From Desulfobulbus sp. (GTDB lineage Bacteria; Desulfobacterota; Desulfobulbia; Desulfobulbales; Desulfobulbaceae): a stretch of 8,878 nt of DNA. The notes below the pieces were generated by a model. It worked only from the letters and a program-made list of their open reading frames with translations, was not told the DNA's origin and ran no database searches. The DNA is taken from contig JAQUEZ010000245.1 in the NCBI GenBank assembly GCA_028684915.1, positions 1 through 8,878 on the forward strand, given 5' to 3'. Shown here in pieces: positions 1-7,287 of this stretch. The translations under genes were made by a program, and so were the position numbers. Position 1 is the stretch's first letter; each line of letters opens with the position of its first letter.

Positions 1-1
1 A

Positions 2-199
2 AGCCTGCTCCGCAGCCTTTATGCGACAGAGGCAGACATCCTGCCTGATCATAATGTAAATAAACTCACCGTCCGCCTGCACCAACCGGCTAATCATTGC
101 AGCAGTGCAACGATTCTGCATCTCCTCCAGGAATTGAACGCAACGCGAACGACGTTTCCAGGCACCGACCTCCGCCTGTTTTACGAATTGGTATCGTAG
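2..199 (+). CDS. Probable transposase, C-terminal fragment (5' end outside window)
   Basis: An open frame enters from the left edge and ends at TAG 197-199, giving 65 residues. The tail contains KLTVRLHQPAN, then LLQELNAT, and ends FPGTDLRLFYELVS. I recognise this as the closing segment of a group of bacterial DDE-type transposases, whose tails typically read ELNATET-FPGTDLR-YEL. The exact IS family is not assigned because the catalytic part lies off the window. Two neighbouring facts support a mobile-element origin: the frame closes just before a broken tyrosine recombinase on the opposite strand, and that recombinase stops abruptly at 215. The 3' end of the element should therefore lie near 200-217. 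No terminal inverted repeat can be confirmed because the other end is not visible. Confidence 0.6.
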   Translation, partial: SLLRSLYATEADILPDHNVNKLTVRLHQPANHCSSATILHLLQELNATRTTFPGTDLRLFYELVS

Positions 200-214
200 C
201 AAAATCTCTCGAGA

Positions 215-650
215 TCAGGAGTTCTGACGTTCCTGTTCCCGGTCGATATATTGAGCGATGTCTTTCCGGCTAATTTGCTCAATATGGTTACGGCCTAATC
301 CATTGAAAAACAACAAAAAAGAATAAAGAGTCCTGGCCGTTTGACTGATTGAGGATATCGAGTGGTTGCTGCGGTATTTGTTGTAAAGATACGAAATAAC
401 GTACTCGAAACCAGGGGAGCCTGCTTGCTTCTAATTTGCCTGCTGCTCTATTGAGTGATTTCCGTCTCTCACTAGGGTGGAGGGCATATAGAGCTCCAGC
501 ACTAGGAAAAAAGAATGTTCGTAGCGACTCGGCTTCAAAATTAGGATTGTCCGAAAGTGGAATAAATAAAGAATGGTTGGTTGAGCAAACTGAATTAAGC
601 CATTCCGTGGGGTAATGGCAGTTCGAAAAATCGAGTGAATTGGTCATCAT
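215..650 (-). pseudogene. Tyrosine recombinase/phage-type integrase, N-terminal remnant with one frameshift
   Basis: Reading leftward from 650 (or 647) the protein begins MTNSLDFSN and continues through NPNFEAESLRTFFFPSAGALYAL to about KLEAS near 430. There the frame breaks. The next frame carries on smoothly with SPGFEYVISYLYNKYRSNH, then TARTLYSFLLFF and LGRNHIEQISRKDIAQYIDR, and ends at TGA 215-217. The second part has the look of the SAM-like N-terminal DNA-binding domain of tyrosine recombinases: a helix, then an 'I..ISRKDI..YI..EQ.R' stretch before the catalytic domain. A 1-nt indel around 415-432 joins the two frames. The catalytic domain is absent. Translation stops where the element carrying the fragment at 2-199 begins, so insertion of that element probably removed the rest. 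The recombinase identity is good for the second half and inferred for the first. Confidence 0.6.
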
Positions 651-651
651 A

Positions 652-660
652 TCCTCCTTC
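652..660 (-). promoter_or_regulatory. Strong Shine-Dalgarno of the recombinase remnant
   Basis: On the minus strand the sequence reads GAAGGAGGA just before ATGATG. The AAGGAGG core (659-653) is 2 nt from the first ATG (650) and 5 nt from the second (647), so the second ATG is the better start. This site supports a once-functional gene here rather than a chance frame. Confidence 0.6.
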
Positions 661-829
661 TCGCTTCGAAAAAACAGGATTTTGATAACCGTATTTTATC
701 ACGTTCTCGGTCTCAATTTTATTACGTATATACAGGAGACATCGTGACTCGGCATAGAAAAGCGTGGGGCGTCCCCTATTATTTTGTTTCTGGGTCATTC
801 AACCAGAAATATATCCTCACACGCGCGAA

Positions 830-2437
830 CTACCGGTTGCTGCTGTTGTCGCTATTGATCTTATCTTGCTTGATGCGGGCTATTTGCTCTATGAAATCAG
901 CCTCTGTTTTGTAGAGGTTCTTGTTCGTTTTGATGGTATCCCCAAGTTCCAGATTAAGATCATTTTTCCTGTTGTATGCTGGCCAATTAGGGAGCCCCCT
1001 CCCGTTCGGGTTACCGATTTTGGCAAAATTTACCCAGTAATTCATTATCTGTGCAGAAAGTTTTTTGTCTGTGTCGGTGTAGTTCTCGGTTGCGGGCATG
1101 TTCCCAAAAACATAGGCCAGTTCTACACCATGATGTACCCCAAGCTTTCGCGTCAGTGCCGTGGCAGGCAGACGAGTGAACTGATACAAGTAGGCCTTGG
1201 ATTGTTTTTTTTCCATGGATTGAGCCATAAGCCTTGCTGGCTGTGCGTTAGCTGCCACAGTAAGGATTTTATCCAAAGCAGGGGCAACGTCTTGAGCCGT
1301 TAGCGCAGGGAATATTTCAAACGCTTTCGAAAAATTATCAGCAAACCTCGCCTTTAAAAATAATGTGTATTTTTCGATGGATAAGTCTTTCTCTTGGGCC
1401 AGGTAAATATTGCCTTCATTGAGAGTGCTGCCGGTAATAATCGGCACATCGTGCTGTTCTCCGCCCAAGTATGCGGCTAGCGGATCGCGGGGAAGTACCC
1501 ATCCATCAAATACCGGTGCAAAAAACAGTTCGTCCATAAATATGCTTGTATTGCAATTGGCCACCTTCACTATTTCCTGCGCTGACTTGGCGCGCATTGC
1601 AGCTAGGACATCTTGAACTCTATCGCAGCCAAGTCTTGCGGCTAGCTGTAACCCCATTTTCGACACGTTTGCCATATTGCCGTTAAACGAGGGCGATAAA
1701 TACTCCGAACCAATTATTGGCCCACCACTTTCAGCGATCACCCTATGGAAAAGCCCAGCTGATAGTGGACTGAGCATCAGAAGCGAAACGGATCTGGATC
1801 CGGCGGATTGGCCGAAAATGGTTACTCGTTTTGAATCCCCGCCAAAAGCGACAATGTTTTTTTGCACCCATCGCAAGGCAGCAACTTGATCGAGTAGGCC
1901 ATAGTTGCCTGAGGTGCCCTGGGGAGATTCACTGGATAATAGCGGATGTGCAAGAAATCCCAGCGGACCGAGGCGGTAATTGATGGTCACGACTACGACG
2001 CCTTTCTGGGCAAGATTTTTGCCATTGTATTCCGGCAGAGATGCGGAACCGAAATTAAAAGCGCCGCCATGAATCCAGACCATGACCGGCAGCTTTTCAA
2101 CGGGTTCTTTTTCGGGAGTCCAGATATTCAGGTAGAGGCAGTCTTCGCTATATTTGCCTTTTTCATCCTGATTCAACTGTGGGCAGGAGGGTTCGAACTC
2201 CGAACCGTTGCGTACTTGCGTCCACGGAGTAACTTCTTGTGGAGGTTTCCAGCGCAGTTCTCCAATGGGCGGCGCGGCATATGGAATGCCCAAAAACATT
2301 CGCATGCCTGCTTCCACCTTGCCGCGTATTGGGCCGCTATCGAGTTGAACGACATCAGATCGTTGCTCATCGGCAAAAGCGACACGGGGGAAGGCGATCA
2401 GGAATAAGAAAAGAGCAGTCAACGGAATGGTTTTCAA
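830..2437 (-). CDS. Secreted type-B carboxylesterase (para-nitrobenzyl-esterase-like)
   Basis: A 535-residue alpha/beta hydrolase of the carboxylesterase/cholinesterase family, of normal length. It hydrolyses carboxylic esters; the natural substrate is unknown. Residues 1-22 form a signal peptide (MKTIPLTALFLFLIAF, cleavage near AFA-DE), so it should be exported. Family marks are the SEDCLYLNIWTP signature (97-108), the oxyanion-hole HGG (123-125) and the nucleophile elbow GQSAG with Ser211, preceded by FGGD. The acid is Glu341 in STLNEGN and the base is His436 in HHGVELAYVFGN. Cys85/Cys100 match the conserved first disulfide, and Cys271/Cys295 may form a second. The start is TTG at 2437, chosen because GAGGA lies 7 nt upstream and the signal peptide begins there with no nearby ATG. 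It lies 72 nt after the hydrolase at 2510-3832 on the same strand, so co-transcription is plausible. Confidence 0.93.
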   Translation of the reverse strand: MKTIPLTALFLFLIAFPRVAFADEQRSDVVQLDSGPIRGKVEAGMRMFLGIPYAAPPIGELRWKPPQEVTPWTQVRNGSEFEPSCPQLNQDEKGKYSEDCLYLNIWTPEKEPVEKLPVMVWIHGGAFNFGSASLPEYNGKNLAQKGVVVVTINYRLGPLGFLAHPLLSSESPQGTSGNYGLLDQVAALRWVQKNIVAFGGDSKRVTIFGQSAGSRSVSLLMLSPLSAGLFHRVIAESGGPIIGSEYLSPSFNGNMANVSKMGLQLAARLGCDRVQDVLAAMRAKSAQEIVKVANCNTSIFMDELFFAPVFDGWVLPRDPLAAYLGGEQHDVPIITGSTLNEGNIYLAQEKDLSIEKYTLFLKARFADNFSKAFEIFPALTAQDVAPALDKILTVAANAQPARLMAQSMEKKQSKAYLYQFTRLPATALTRKLGVHHGVELAYVFGNMPATENYTDTDKKLSAQIMNYWVNFAKIGNPNGRGLPNWPAYNRKNDLNLELGDTIKTNKNLYKTEADFIEQIARIKQDKINSDNSSNR

Positions 2438-2509
2438 CTATTTTTCCTCGTCTGAACTATTTTTAGGCCAAACATCAACAGAATCAAGGCGTCGCATAAT
2501 TAAGCCACA

Positions 2510-3832
2510 TTATTGAAAAACGTCGTCCAGCCAATCGAACAGCACCTGCCCCACAAGGCTACGGTTTTCCATGACACAGTGATTAGTCGCGCCTTCGGCA
2601 GTCGGGGTGATCACCATTTTCTTCAACGGGTTGGGAAGACCGTCCATGATGACTTTCTGCTGTCGTACAACCTCGGCACTCTTGTATTCACCCTCACCAA
2701 CCATAAGCAATGCAGGGACTGCAATTTTTTCCGGATCAAAGGTAAACCCTCTATTGGCCTCCGCCAGGCCCATCGGAATATCGAGCGAAGTCCCCCAGCG
2801 CCAGCAGACAGCTCGAGCTATGTTGGTATGAAAGGTTGACCAGTTAGCTCTTTCTTTTTTTGTTGCCAGTACCACAGGCATTGTAGAAAAAAGCGGATAG
2901 GCATCAACTACGCCGGAATTCATGGCAATAGCCTTGATTCGGGGGTCGTGCATGGCGGCTTGCGGTACAAAACCGCCGCCACCGCTGTACCCAAACATGG
3001 CCAACTTGTTGGAATCCACGTCCTTGCGGCTGAGAGCATAATCAACAACCGCTTTGAGCGGAACATTCATGTCGGGGCGAAAGAATTTGCCTTCCAACGG
3101 GAGGAGCCCCTGCCCTGGCAGATCGATAGTCATGAAATTATAACCTCGGTCATGGGCCTGGGGGGCGATGTAAAAAATAAGATCTTCGGCAAAGGTCTCG
3201 CCGCCGCCGATCATGATCAGGGTTTTTGTTGCCGATGTTGCGGAAGAAGCCTTGCGGAAATAACCTGGAAGGATCGTCCCCTCGAAAGGAATCTCGATAT
3301 ATTCCATTGGAGGATTAAAGAGCTCTCCAGCCTTTTTCATGAGGCTCCGGCTTTTGAGCGCCCTTTCCTTTAGACGCGGATCATCCGCCAAGATCGCAAG
3401 GAGCGATATGCGATAGTAGTTGGAAGCGCGCTGAAATTGATCCCTTGCGCTCACCTTGTGTCCATCTGTAAGAGATTTTTCCCCCCTTGCCTCGACAAGT
3501 TGCGCCAACCTAAACCATTGCTCCTGCCAACTTGCAGCGTCGCCATCCTTTATCTTGGCGGCGGTATTGAAAGCCTCGCCGATTTCGACGCCATGGTTTA
3601 CCGTGCCACCGAGAACAAAGGTGCCAAAGTTGAAATCCATATCCGTGTCGTTAAAGTGGTAGCGGACGCCGGTATCATGTGCATCAAAGGTCTTCTTTGC
3701 CTCCAAGCCATCCAATGGTTGCGTTTGCGCCGCCCCTATTGTTTCACCAGCAATAGAAACTTGAATGCTCCAATTCGATAAGACCGCAGACATCGTCAAC
3801 ATCACGGCAACCATCATCACTCTCTGCAACAT
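2510..3832 (-). CDS. Alpha/beta hydrolase with N-terminal helical cap (FrsA / dihydropseudooxynicotine-hydrolase-like), exported
   Basis: A 440-residue protein. Residues 1-29 are a likely signal peptide (MLQRVMMVAVMLTMSAVLSN). Residues ~75-175 form a helical cap of the type seen in the FrsA and 2,6-dihydropseudooxynicotine hydrolase group, with WQEQWFRLA and ASNYYRISLLAI. Residues ~176-440 are the hydrolase core: LIMIGGGET (205-213), DLPGQG (237-242), the nucleophile elbow GYSGG with Ser283, a probable acid in LLMVGEGE (Glu380 or Glu382), and His418 in ATNHCVMEN. The family cleaves C-C or ester bonds; the substrate here is not predictable. ATG 3832 was chosen because AAGGAG lies 6 nt upstream and the signal peptide starts there. 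The frame stays open back to a TTG at 4018 overlapping the kinase stop, but that extension would bury the signal peptide and has no such ribosome site. Confidence 0.88.
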   Translation of the reverse strand: MLQRVMMVAVMLTMSAVLSNWSIQVSIAGETIGAAQTQPLDGLEAKKTFDAHDTGVRYHFNDTDMDFNFGTFVLGGTVNHGVEIGEAFNTAAKIKDGDAASWQEQWFRLAQLVEARGEKSLTDGHKVSARDQFQRASNYYRISLLAILADDPRLKERALKSRSLMKKAGELFNPPMEYIEIPFEGTILPGYFRKASSATSATKTLIMIGGGETFAEDLIFYIAPQAHDRGYNFMTIDLPGQGLLPLEGKFFRPDMNVPLKAVVDYALSRKDVDSNKLAMFGYSGGGGFVPQAAMHDPRIKAIAMNSGVVDAYPLFSTMPVVLATKKERANWSTFHTNIARAVCWRWGTSLDIPMGLAEANRGFTFDPEKIAVPALLMVGEGEYKSAEVVRQQKVIMDGLPNPLKKMVITPTAEGATNHCVMENRSLVGQVLFDWLDDVFQ

Positions 3833-3838
3833 TTCAAA

Positions 3839-3844
3839 CTCCTT
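3839..3844 (-). promoter_or_regulatory. Shine-Dalgarno that sets the hydrolase start
   Basis: AAGGAG on the minus strand, 6 nt before ATG 3832. It decides against the longer in-frame start at 4018. Confidence 0.75.
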
Positions 3845-3898
3845 GTGATTTTGTATTGAATGCATCTGCTTTTCAATTCGTGATTCAAGGCAGGTGGG

Positions 3899-3916
3899 AG
3901 GTGAACGTAAACACCT
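3899..3916. repeat. Short inverted repeat upstream of the hydrolase (possible operator)
   Basis: Perfect 5-bp arms, AGGTG and CACCT, around an 8-nt centre (AACGTAAA). It lies about 67 nt upstream of the hydrolase ATG in the 182-nt gap after the kinase. Dyads of this size are common binding sites for dimeric repressors, but one this short may also be chance. No convincing promoter with standard spacing was found next to it. Confidence 0.2.
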
Positions 3917-4014
3917 TTCCAATAAGTCATGACTAACAGGAGCAATGTTGACTGCAAAGGTCTTTGACATGCTGATTATTTTTTTAAACAACCAGAAAAA
4001 AATACCAAATTTTC

Positions 4015-7000
4015 TCAATCGTCGTTCCTGAAATTAAGCACTTCTCTGATTTTGGCACTAAGGTCGTTCATTGTGAAGGGTTTCTGGATAAAATGAACTC
4101 CCTCGTCGAGTACTCCACGGTGAGCAATAACGTTGGCTGTGTAGCCAGACATGAATAAAGGAATAAGGTTGGGATATAGGGTTAACAGATTCTTGGCCAA
4201 ATCACGGCCGTTCATCCCAGGCATGACCACATCGGTCATCAGCAGATGGATTTCGCCGGCATGCTCCTTTGCCAGACAGATGGCCTCGGCCGGCGTGGCT
4301 GCCGGCAGGACGGTGAAGCCCTGGATTTCGAGCATGTCCCTGGTCATGTCGAGGATCAGCAGTTCGTCTTCCACCAATAGAATGGTTTCATTCCCTCGGA
4401 CTACAGGCTCTGCCGTGTCTGTTTGTGTAGCCTGTCCTGTCTTAGCCGCATGCAGGGGCAGGTACACCTTGAAGGTAGTTCCCTGACCCGGTTCACTGTA
4501 GACATTTATAAAGCCGTCATTTTGCCTGACGATACCGTACACTGTTGCCAACCCCAAGCCGGTTCCTTTTCCCGTGTCCTTGGTGGTGAAGAAGGGCTCG
4601 AACAGGTGCGTTACGGTTTCGGGATGCATGCCGCAGCCGTTGTCGCTTACCGCCAGAAGTACATACTCACCGGGAAGGAAATCAGCGTGTTTGGCACAGT
4701 AGTCTGCATCAAAAGAAGCGGTGCTGGTTTCGATGGTGACCTTGCCGGTGTCACCGATGGCGTCCCGGGCGTTGACACACAGATTCACCAGGATCTGGTC
4801 GATTTGTGATGGATCCATTTTGATTGCCCCAAGTTTGCCACCCGGTAACCAAGCCAGATCGATGTCCTCGCCGATGAGCCTAGTCAGCATGTTCACCATC
4901 CCTTCGATGGTCTGGTTCAGGTCGAGCACTTTGGGGGCAACGGTCTGTTTACGGGCAAAAGCCAGGAGCTGGCGGGTGAGGTTGGCGGATCGTTCTGCTG
5001 CGGTGTGGATATTCTTCAGACTCTCATAGGCCAGGTGGGAGGTGTCCAGCCTATTCATCGCCAATTCGGTATGGCCGAGAATCACTCCGAGCATGTTGTT
5101 AAAATCATGAGCAACCCCCCCCGCCAACCTTCCTACAGACTCCAATTTTTGAGATTGGATCAATTGTTCCCGCATCATTTCTCGATCCGCCTCGGTCTGG
5201 ACTCGATCGGTGATATCAATTGTGTAGCCAGCGAGAAGATTTCTTTCCCCTAACCGAATCGGGAACTTGATGGTTGTGTATGTACATCCATTCATGACTT
5301 CTTCACGCTGCAGGATCTTTCCTTGAGAAAACACTTGCCAATCGTCGGCGGTGATCTGCGCGGCAAACTCGGGGGGGAAGAGTTCGTCCATTGTTTTGCC
5401 GACCATTTCGGCGACCGGCATGTTGACCAGGTCCTGAAAATTGTCGCTGGCCTTGATGGTTCGGCTGCCAGTAGAGCTTACCTCTTTAATATAGGCGTAA
5501 ATTGGTGAGTTTTTGATGAACTGCGAGAGCATTTCATTGGTGGATCGTGCTTCTTCTTGGGCCCGCTTGATGGTCGTGATGTCGGTATGTGTACCAAACA
5601 TCAACAACGGATTGCCTTCGGCGTCACGGGTGAAAACTTGGCCACGGTCAAGTATCCATACCCAATGGCCGTCCTTGTGCTGCATACGGAACTCACAATC
5701 ATAGCTGGCCGTTTTTCCTTCCACGCATGCGAACAATGCGCCTTTGGCGACTTCAACATCTGCAGAATGAAGCAATTTTTCCCATGTGGTGTAGCTAAAA
5801 GGCGTTAACTCCTTGAGAGTATATCCGAGCATTTCAGCCCAGGTCTCGTTAAACACGGTTTCATTGGTTTGGACGTTCCACTCCCATACCCCAAGGCGTG
5901 AACCATCAATCACAAACTCCAGGCGTTGGCGCTCATGCTGAAGTGCTATTTGACTGTTTTCCAGTTCGGCGGTCCGTTTCCGCACGGCTGTTCTCAATGA
6001 ATAATTCCAGATCAGGAACAGCAGGAAAAAAAGCCCTATGGCACCAACAGCCATCAGGATTTCGTTTCGGGACACCTTTTGAAGAAGGGATGATCCGAGC
6101 CATTTCTTTTCGATATTTTTCAATTCATCGGGAGAGATTAAAGCAAAGCCCGCTTCGATTTTCCGCAACATCGCAACATTGCCTTTTTTCACCGCACGGT
6201 GAAATTGGCCGATATGGAACGGCGGTGATGCCTTGAAATTGTTCTGTAGGTTGTATTTGTGAAGAAAATAGAGCGCTGGCGGAGCGTCAATGACAAAAAC
6301 ATTGACCTTGTGTTCCTTGGCCGCCTGGACAATATCCTCATACCCTTTGAAAAAGATTAAATCTTTGACTCCGTGGCTTAACAGCATGTTTACGGCGGCA
6401 TCGCCTTCCTTGACGGCAACGGCAAATCCCTGCAGAGAATTGACTGTAGTGATGGCACTTATACCCTTTTCGAAATATGCGGCCACCTCGATGTTGGTAT
6501 GGGGACCGCCGAAATCGAGCCAGGTTTTTCTCTCATCGGTTTTAAAGGCAGTGTCTATAACATCATATTTGCCGTCCTTCATGTCCCCGAGAGCGTCTTT
6601 CCAGTCGACGGCGGTTATCTTTACTTGGATACCGGTCTTATCCTCCCACAATCGCCACTGATCGACCAGAATGCCCTGGGGCTGCTTCTCGTTATCGATA
6701 AAGGTGTAAGGAGGATAGTTGTTGTCCATCACCACTCGTAGGACAGGGGGGGCTATGACGGCGGTGGGAGAGGCATGGCTCTGAAACCATGGAACATTGC
6801 ATAGGGTCAGCAGGATGCTGAGGGCAATAATACGAACGGCTATCGGTACTCTTATGCGAGATAAAAGCATGCGCGATCCCACCGTTTCTGGTTTATAGCG
6901 CTCAAAACTCAACCCGAATGACAACCTCGACGACAGCGCGCGGAACTCTTGCTCCATGTTCACACCGAGCTGGGGATCTATGGCTTTTGCTTTTGCAATC

Positions 7001-7020
7001 AAATCAGTCAGTCGGGACAT
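4015..7020 (-). CDS. Hybrid sensor histidine kinase: periplasmic SBP_bac_3 domain, two PAS, HisKA, HATPase_c, receiver
   Basis: A 1001-residue membrane sensor. Residues 1-47 are an unusual leader (see the separate entry). A hydrophobic segment at ~58-75 acts as signal anchor. Residues ~92-310 are a periplasmic solute-binding-type-3 domain (LRVVMDNNYPPYTF; YDVIDTAFKTDERKTWLDF), of the sort that binds amino acids or similar small ligands. A second membrane segment spans ~320-341. Two PAS domains follow at ~366-490 and ~497-608. HisKA carries the phospho-accepting His638 in GGVAHDFNN. The ATPase has the N box (Asn746, Asn750), DNGCG (793-797), FEPFFTTK (807-814) and GTGLGLATVYG (819-829). The C-terminal receiver has Asp885, phospho-acceptor Asp930 in MTDVVMPG, Ser958 and Lys980. 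All catalytic residues are present. ATG 7020 has only a weak AAAGGT; an internal ATG at 6870 (residue 51) could be the original kinase start. It ends 182 nt before the hydrolase. Confidence 0.92.
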   Translation of the reverse strand: MSRLTDLIAKAKAIDPQLGVNMEQEFRALSSRLSFGLSFERYKPETVGSRMLLSRIRVPIAVRIIALSILLTLCNVPWFQSHASPTAVIAPPVLRVVMDNNYPPYTFIDNEKQPQGILVDQWRLWEDKTGIQVKITAVDWKDALGDMKDGKYDVIDTAFKTDERKTWLDFGGPHTNIEVAAYFEKGISAITTVNSLQGFAVAVKEGDAAVNMLLSHGVKDLIFFKGYEDIVQAAKEHKVNVFVIDAPPALYFLHKYNLQNNFKASPPFHIGQFHRAVKKGNVAMLRKIEAGFALISPDELKNIEKKWLGSSLLQKVSRNEILMAVGAIGLFFLLFLIWNYSLRTAVRKRTAELENSQIALQHERQRLEFVIDGSRLGVWEWNVQTNETVFNETWAEMLGYTLKELTPFSYTTWEKLLHSADVEVAKGALFACVEGKTASYDCEFRMQHKDGHWVWILDRGQVFTRDAEGNPLLMFGTHTDITTIKRAQEEARSTNEMLSQFIKNSPIYAYIKEVSSTGSRTIKASDNFQDLVNMPVAEMVGKTMDELFPPEFAAQITADDWQVFSQGKILQREEVMNGCTYTTIKFPIRLGERNLLAGYTIDITDRVQTEADREMMREQLIQSQKLESVGRLAGGVAHDFNNMLGVILGHTELAMNRLDTSHLAYESLKNIHTAAERSANLTRQLLAFARKQTVAPKVLDLNQTIEGMVNMLTRLIGEDIDLAWLPGGKLGAIKMDPSQIDQILVNLCVNARDAIGDTGKVTIETSTASFDADYCAKHADFLPGEYVLLAVSDNGCGMHPETVTHLFEPFFTTKDTGKGTGLGLATVYGIVRQNDGFINVYSEPGQGTTFKVYLPLHAAKTGQATQTDTAEPVVRGNETILLVEDELLILDMTRDMLEIQGFTVLPAATPAEAICLAKEHAGEIHLLMTDVVMPGMNGRDLAKNLLTLYPNLIPLFMSGYTANVIAHRGVLDEGVHFIQKPFTMNDLSAKIREVLNFRNDD
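6880..7020 (-). other. Methyltransferase-like 5' segment fused in frame to the kinase
   Basis: Codons 1-47 encode MSRLTDLIAKAKAIDPQLG, then EFRALSSRLSFGL and FERYKPETV. From memory this closely follows the N-terminus of type III-style site-specific DNA methyltransferases, which read LTDLI.KAKA.DPQLG...ALSSRR.FGLNFERH.PE.VEL. It is charged and soluble, unlike a signal peptide, and lies directly before the kinase's hydrophobic anchor (MLLSRIRVPIAVRIIALSI, from residue 51). The simplest reading is a recombination junction after codon 47 that placed a kinase gene under a methyltransferase's start region. The match is recalled, not searched. Confidence 0.55.
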
Positions 7021-7101
7021 CTGCTACCTTTGAATCAATACGAACTGAAGAAATGTTTCCTTCTAACGACAAGCCTCACCAGTGGCGCCGCAGAACTTGC
7101 C

Positions 7102-7136
7102 GCATCAGCGCCGCCAACGTTCTCACCATCTGATGC
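7102..7136. repeat. Inverted repeat GCATCAG...CTGATGC
   Basis: Perfect 7-bp arms at 7102-7108 and 7130-7136 with a 21-nt spacer, in the divergent intergenic region. Function unknown; it could be a regulator site or chance. Confidence 0.25.
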
Positions 7137-7275
7137 ATGCTTTTGTTGGACGAAGCCGCTGCGCGACAGACAAGCCCCGAGCGACCCTGATTGCTCATAA
7201 TGAACATGTTGTGATTTCAGGTAATAGGTAGAAAGCGGCTGGACCAAGGCAAGGTCGGCCGCATCAACCATGACC

Positions 7276-7282
7276 AAGGAGG
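7276..7282 (+). promoter_or_regulatory. Shine-Dalgarno that sets the recombinase start
   Basis: AAGGAGG lies 5 nt before ATG 7288. An upstream in-frame ATG at 7270 precedes this site and has no comparable site of its own, so 7288 is taken as the start. Confidence 0.75.
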
Positions 7283-7287
7283 TTACA

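Larger units (their letters stand above)
7021..7287. other. Divergent intergenic region between kinase and recombinase
   Basis: 267 bp separating the minus-strand kinase from the plus-strand recombinase. It must hold both 5' regions. I see no convincing promoter pair and no recognisable coding remnant. It contains a perfect 7-bp inverted repeat, GCATCAG (7102-7108) and CTGATGC (7130-7136), and an overlapping imperfect 9-bp dyad (TGGCGCCGC / GCGCCGCCA). The left part may be the original upstream DNA of the methyltransferase start, and the right part (from about 7190) the left end of the recombinase-bearing element. Where one passes into the other is not visible. Confidence 0.4.

Noticed and set aside
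765..777. GGGGCGTCCCC as terminator of the esterase
   Set aside because: The stem is 4 bp with a 3-nt loop and the following minus-strand DNA is only GCTTTTC. Too weak to call.
595..798. Minus-strand frame of 67 codons overlapping the start of the first recombinase
   Set aside because: It overlaps, in another frame, the recombinase remnant and its ribosome site, and shows no recognisable motif.
764..1303. Plus-strand frame of 179 codons opposite the esterase end
   Set aside because: It lies antisense to a well-supported esterase gene, has no family features, and begins at GTG without a ribosome site.
3833..4018. A 62-residue N-terminal extension of the hydrolase, starting at TTG 4018 and overlapping the kinase stop
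   Set aside because: It would place 62 residues before a clear signal peptide, while the ATG at 3832 has AAGGAG at ideal spacing.
7060..7125. Possible second attC (TTCTAAC ... GCGCCGCCAACGTT) between kinase and recombinase
   Set aside because: The core boxes do not fit: the left box has T where a purine is needed, and no GTTRRRY follows on either strand (GTTAGAA is the nearest). The dyad has one mismatch in 9 and no extrahelical-base pattern.
7196..7215. LexA-type SOS box at GAACATGTTGTG upstream of the recombinase
   Set aside because: Only AACATGTT is palindromic and the spacing fits none of the known LexA consensus forms.
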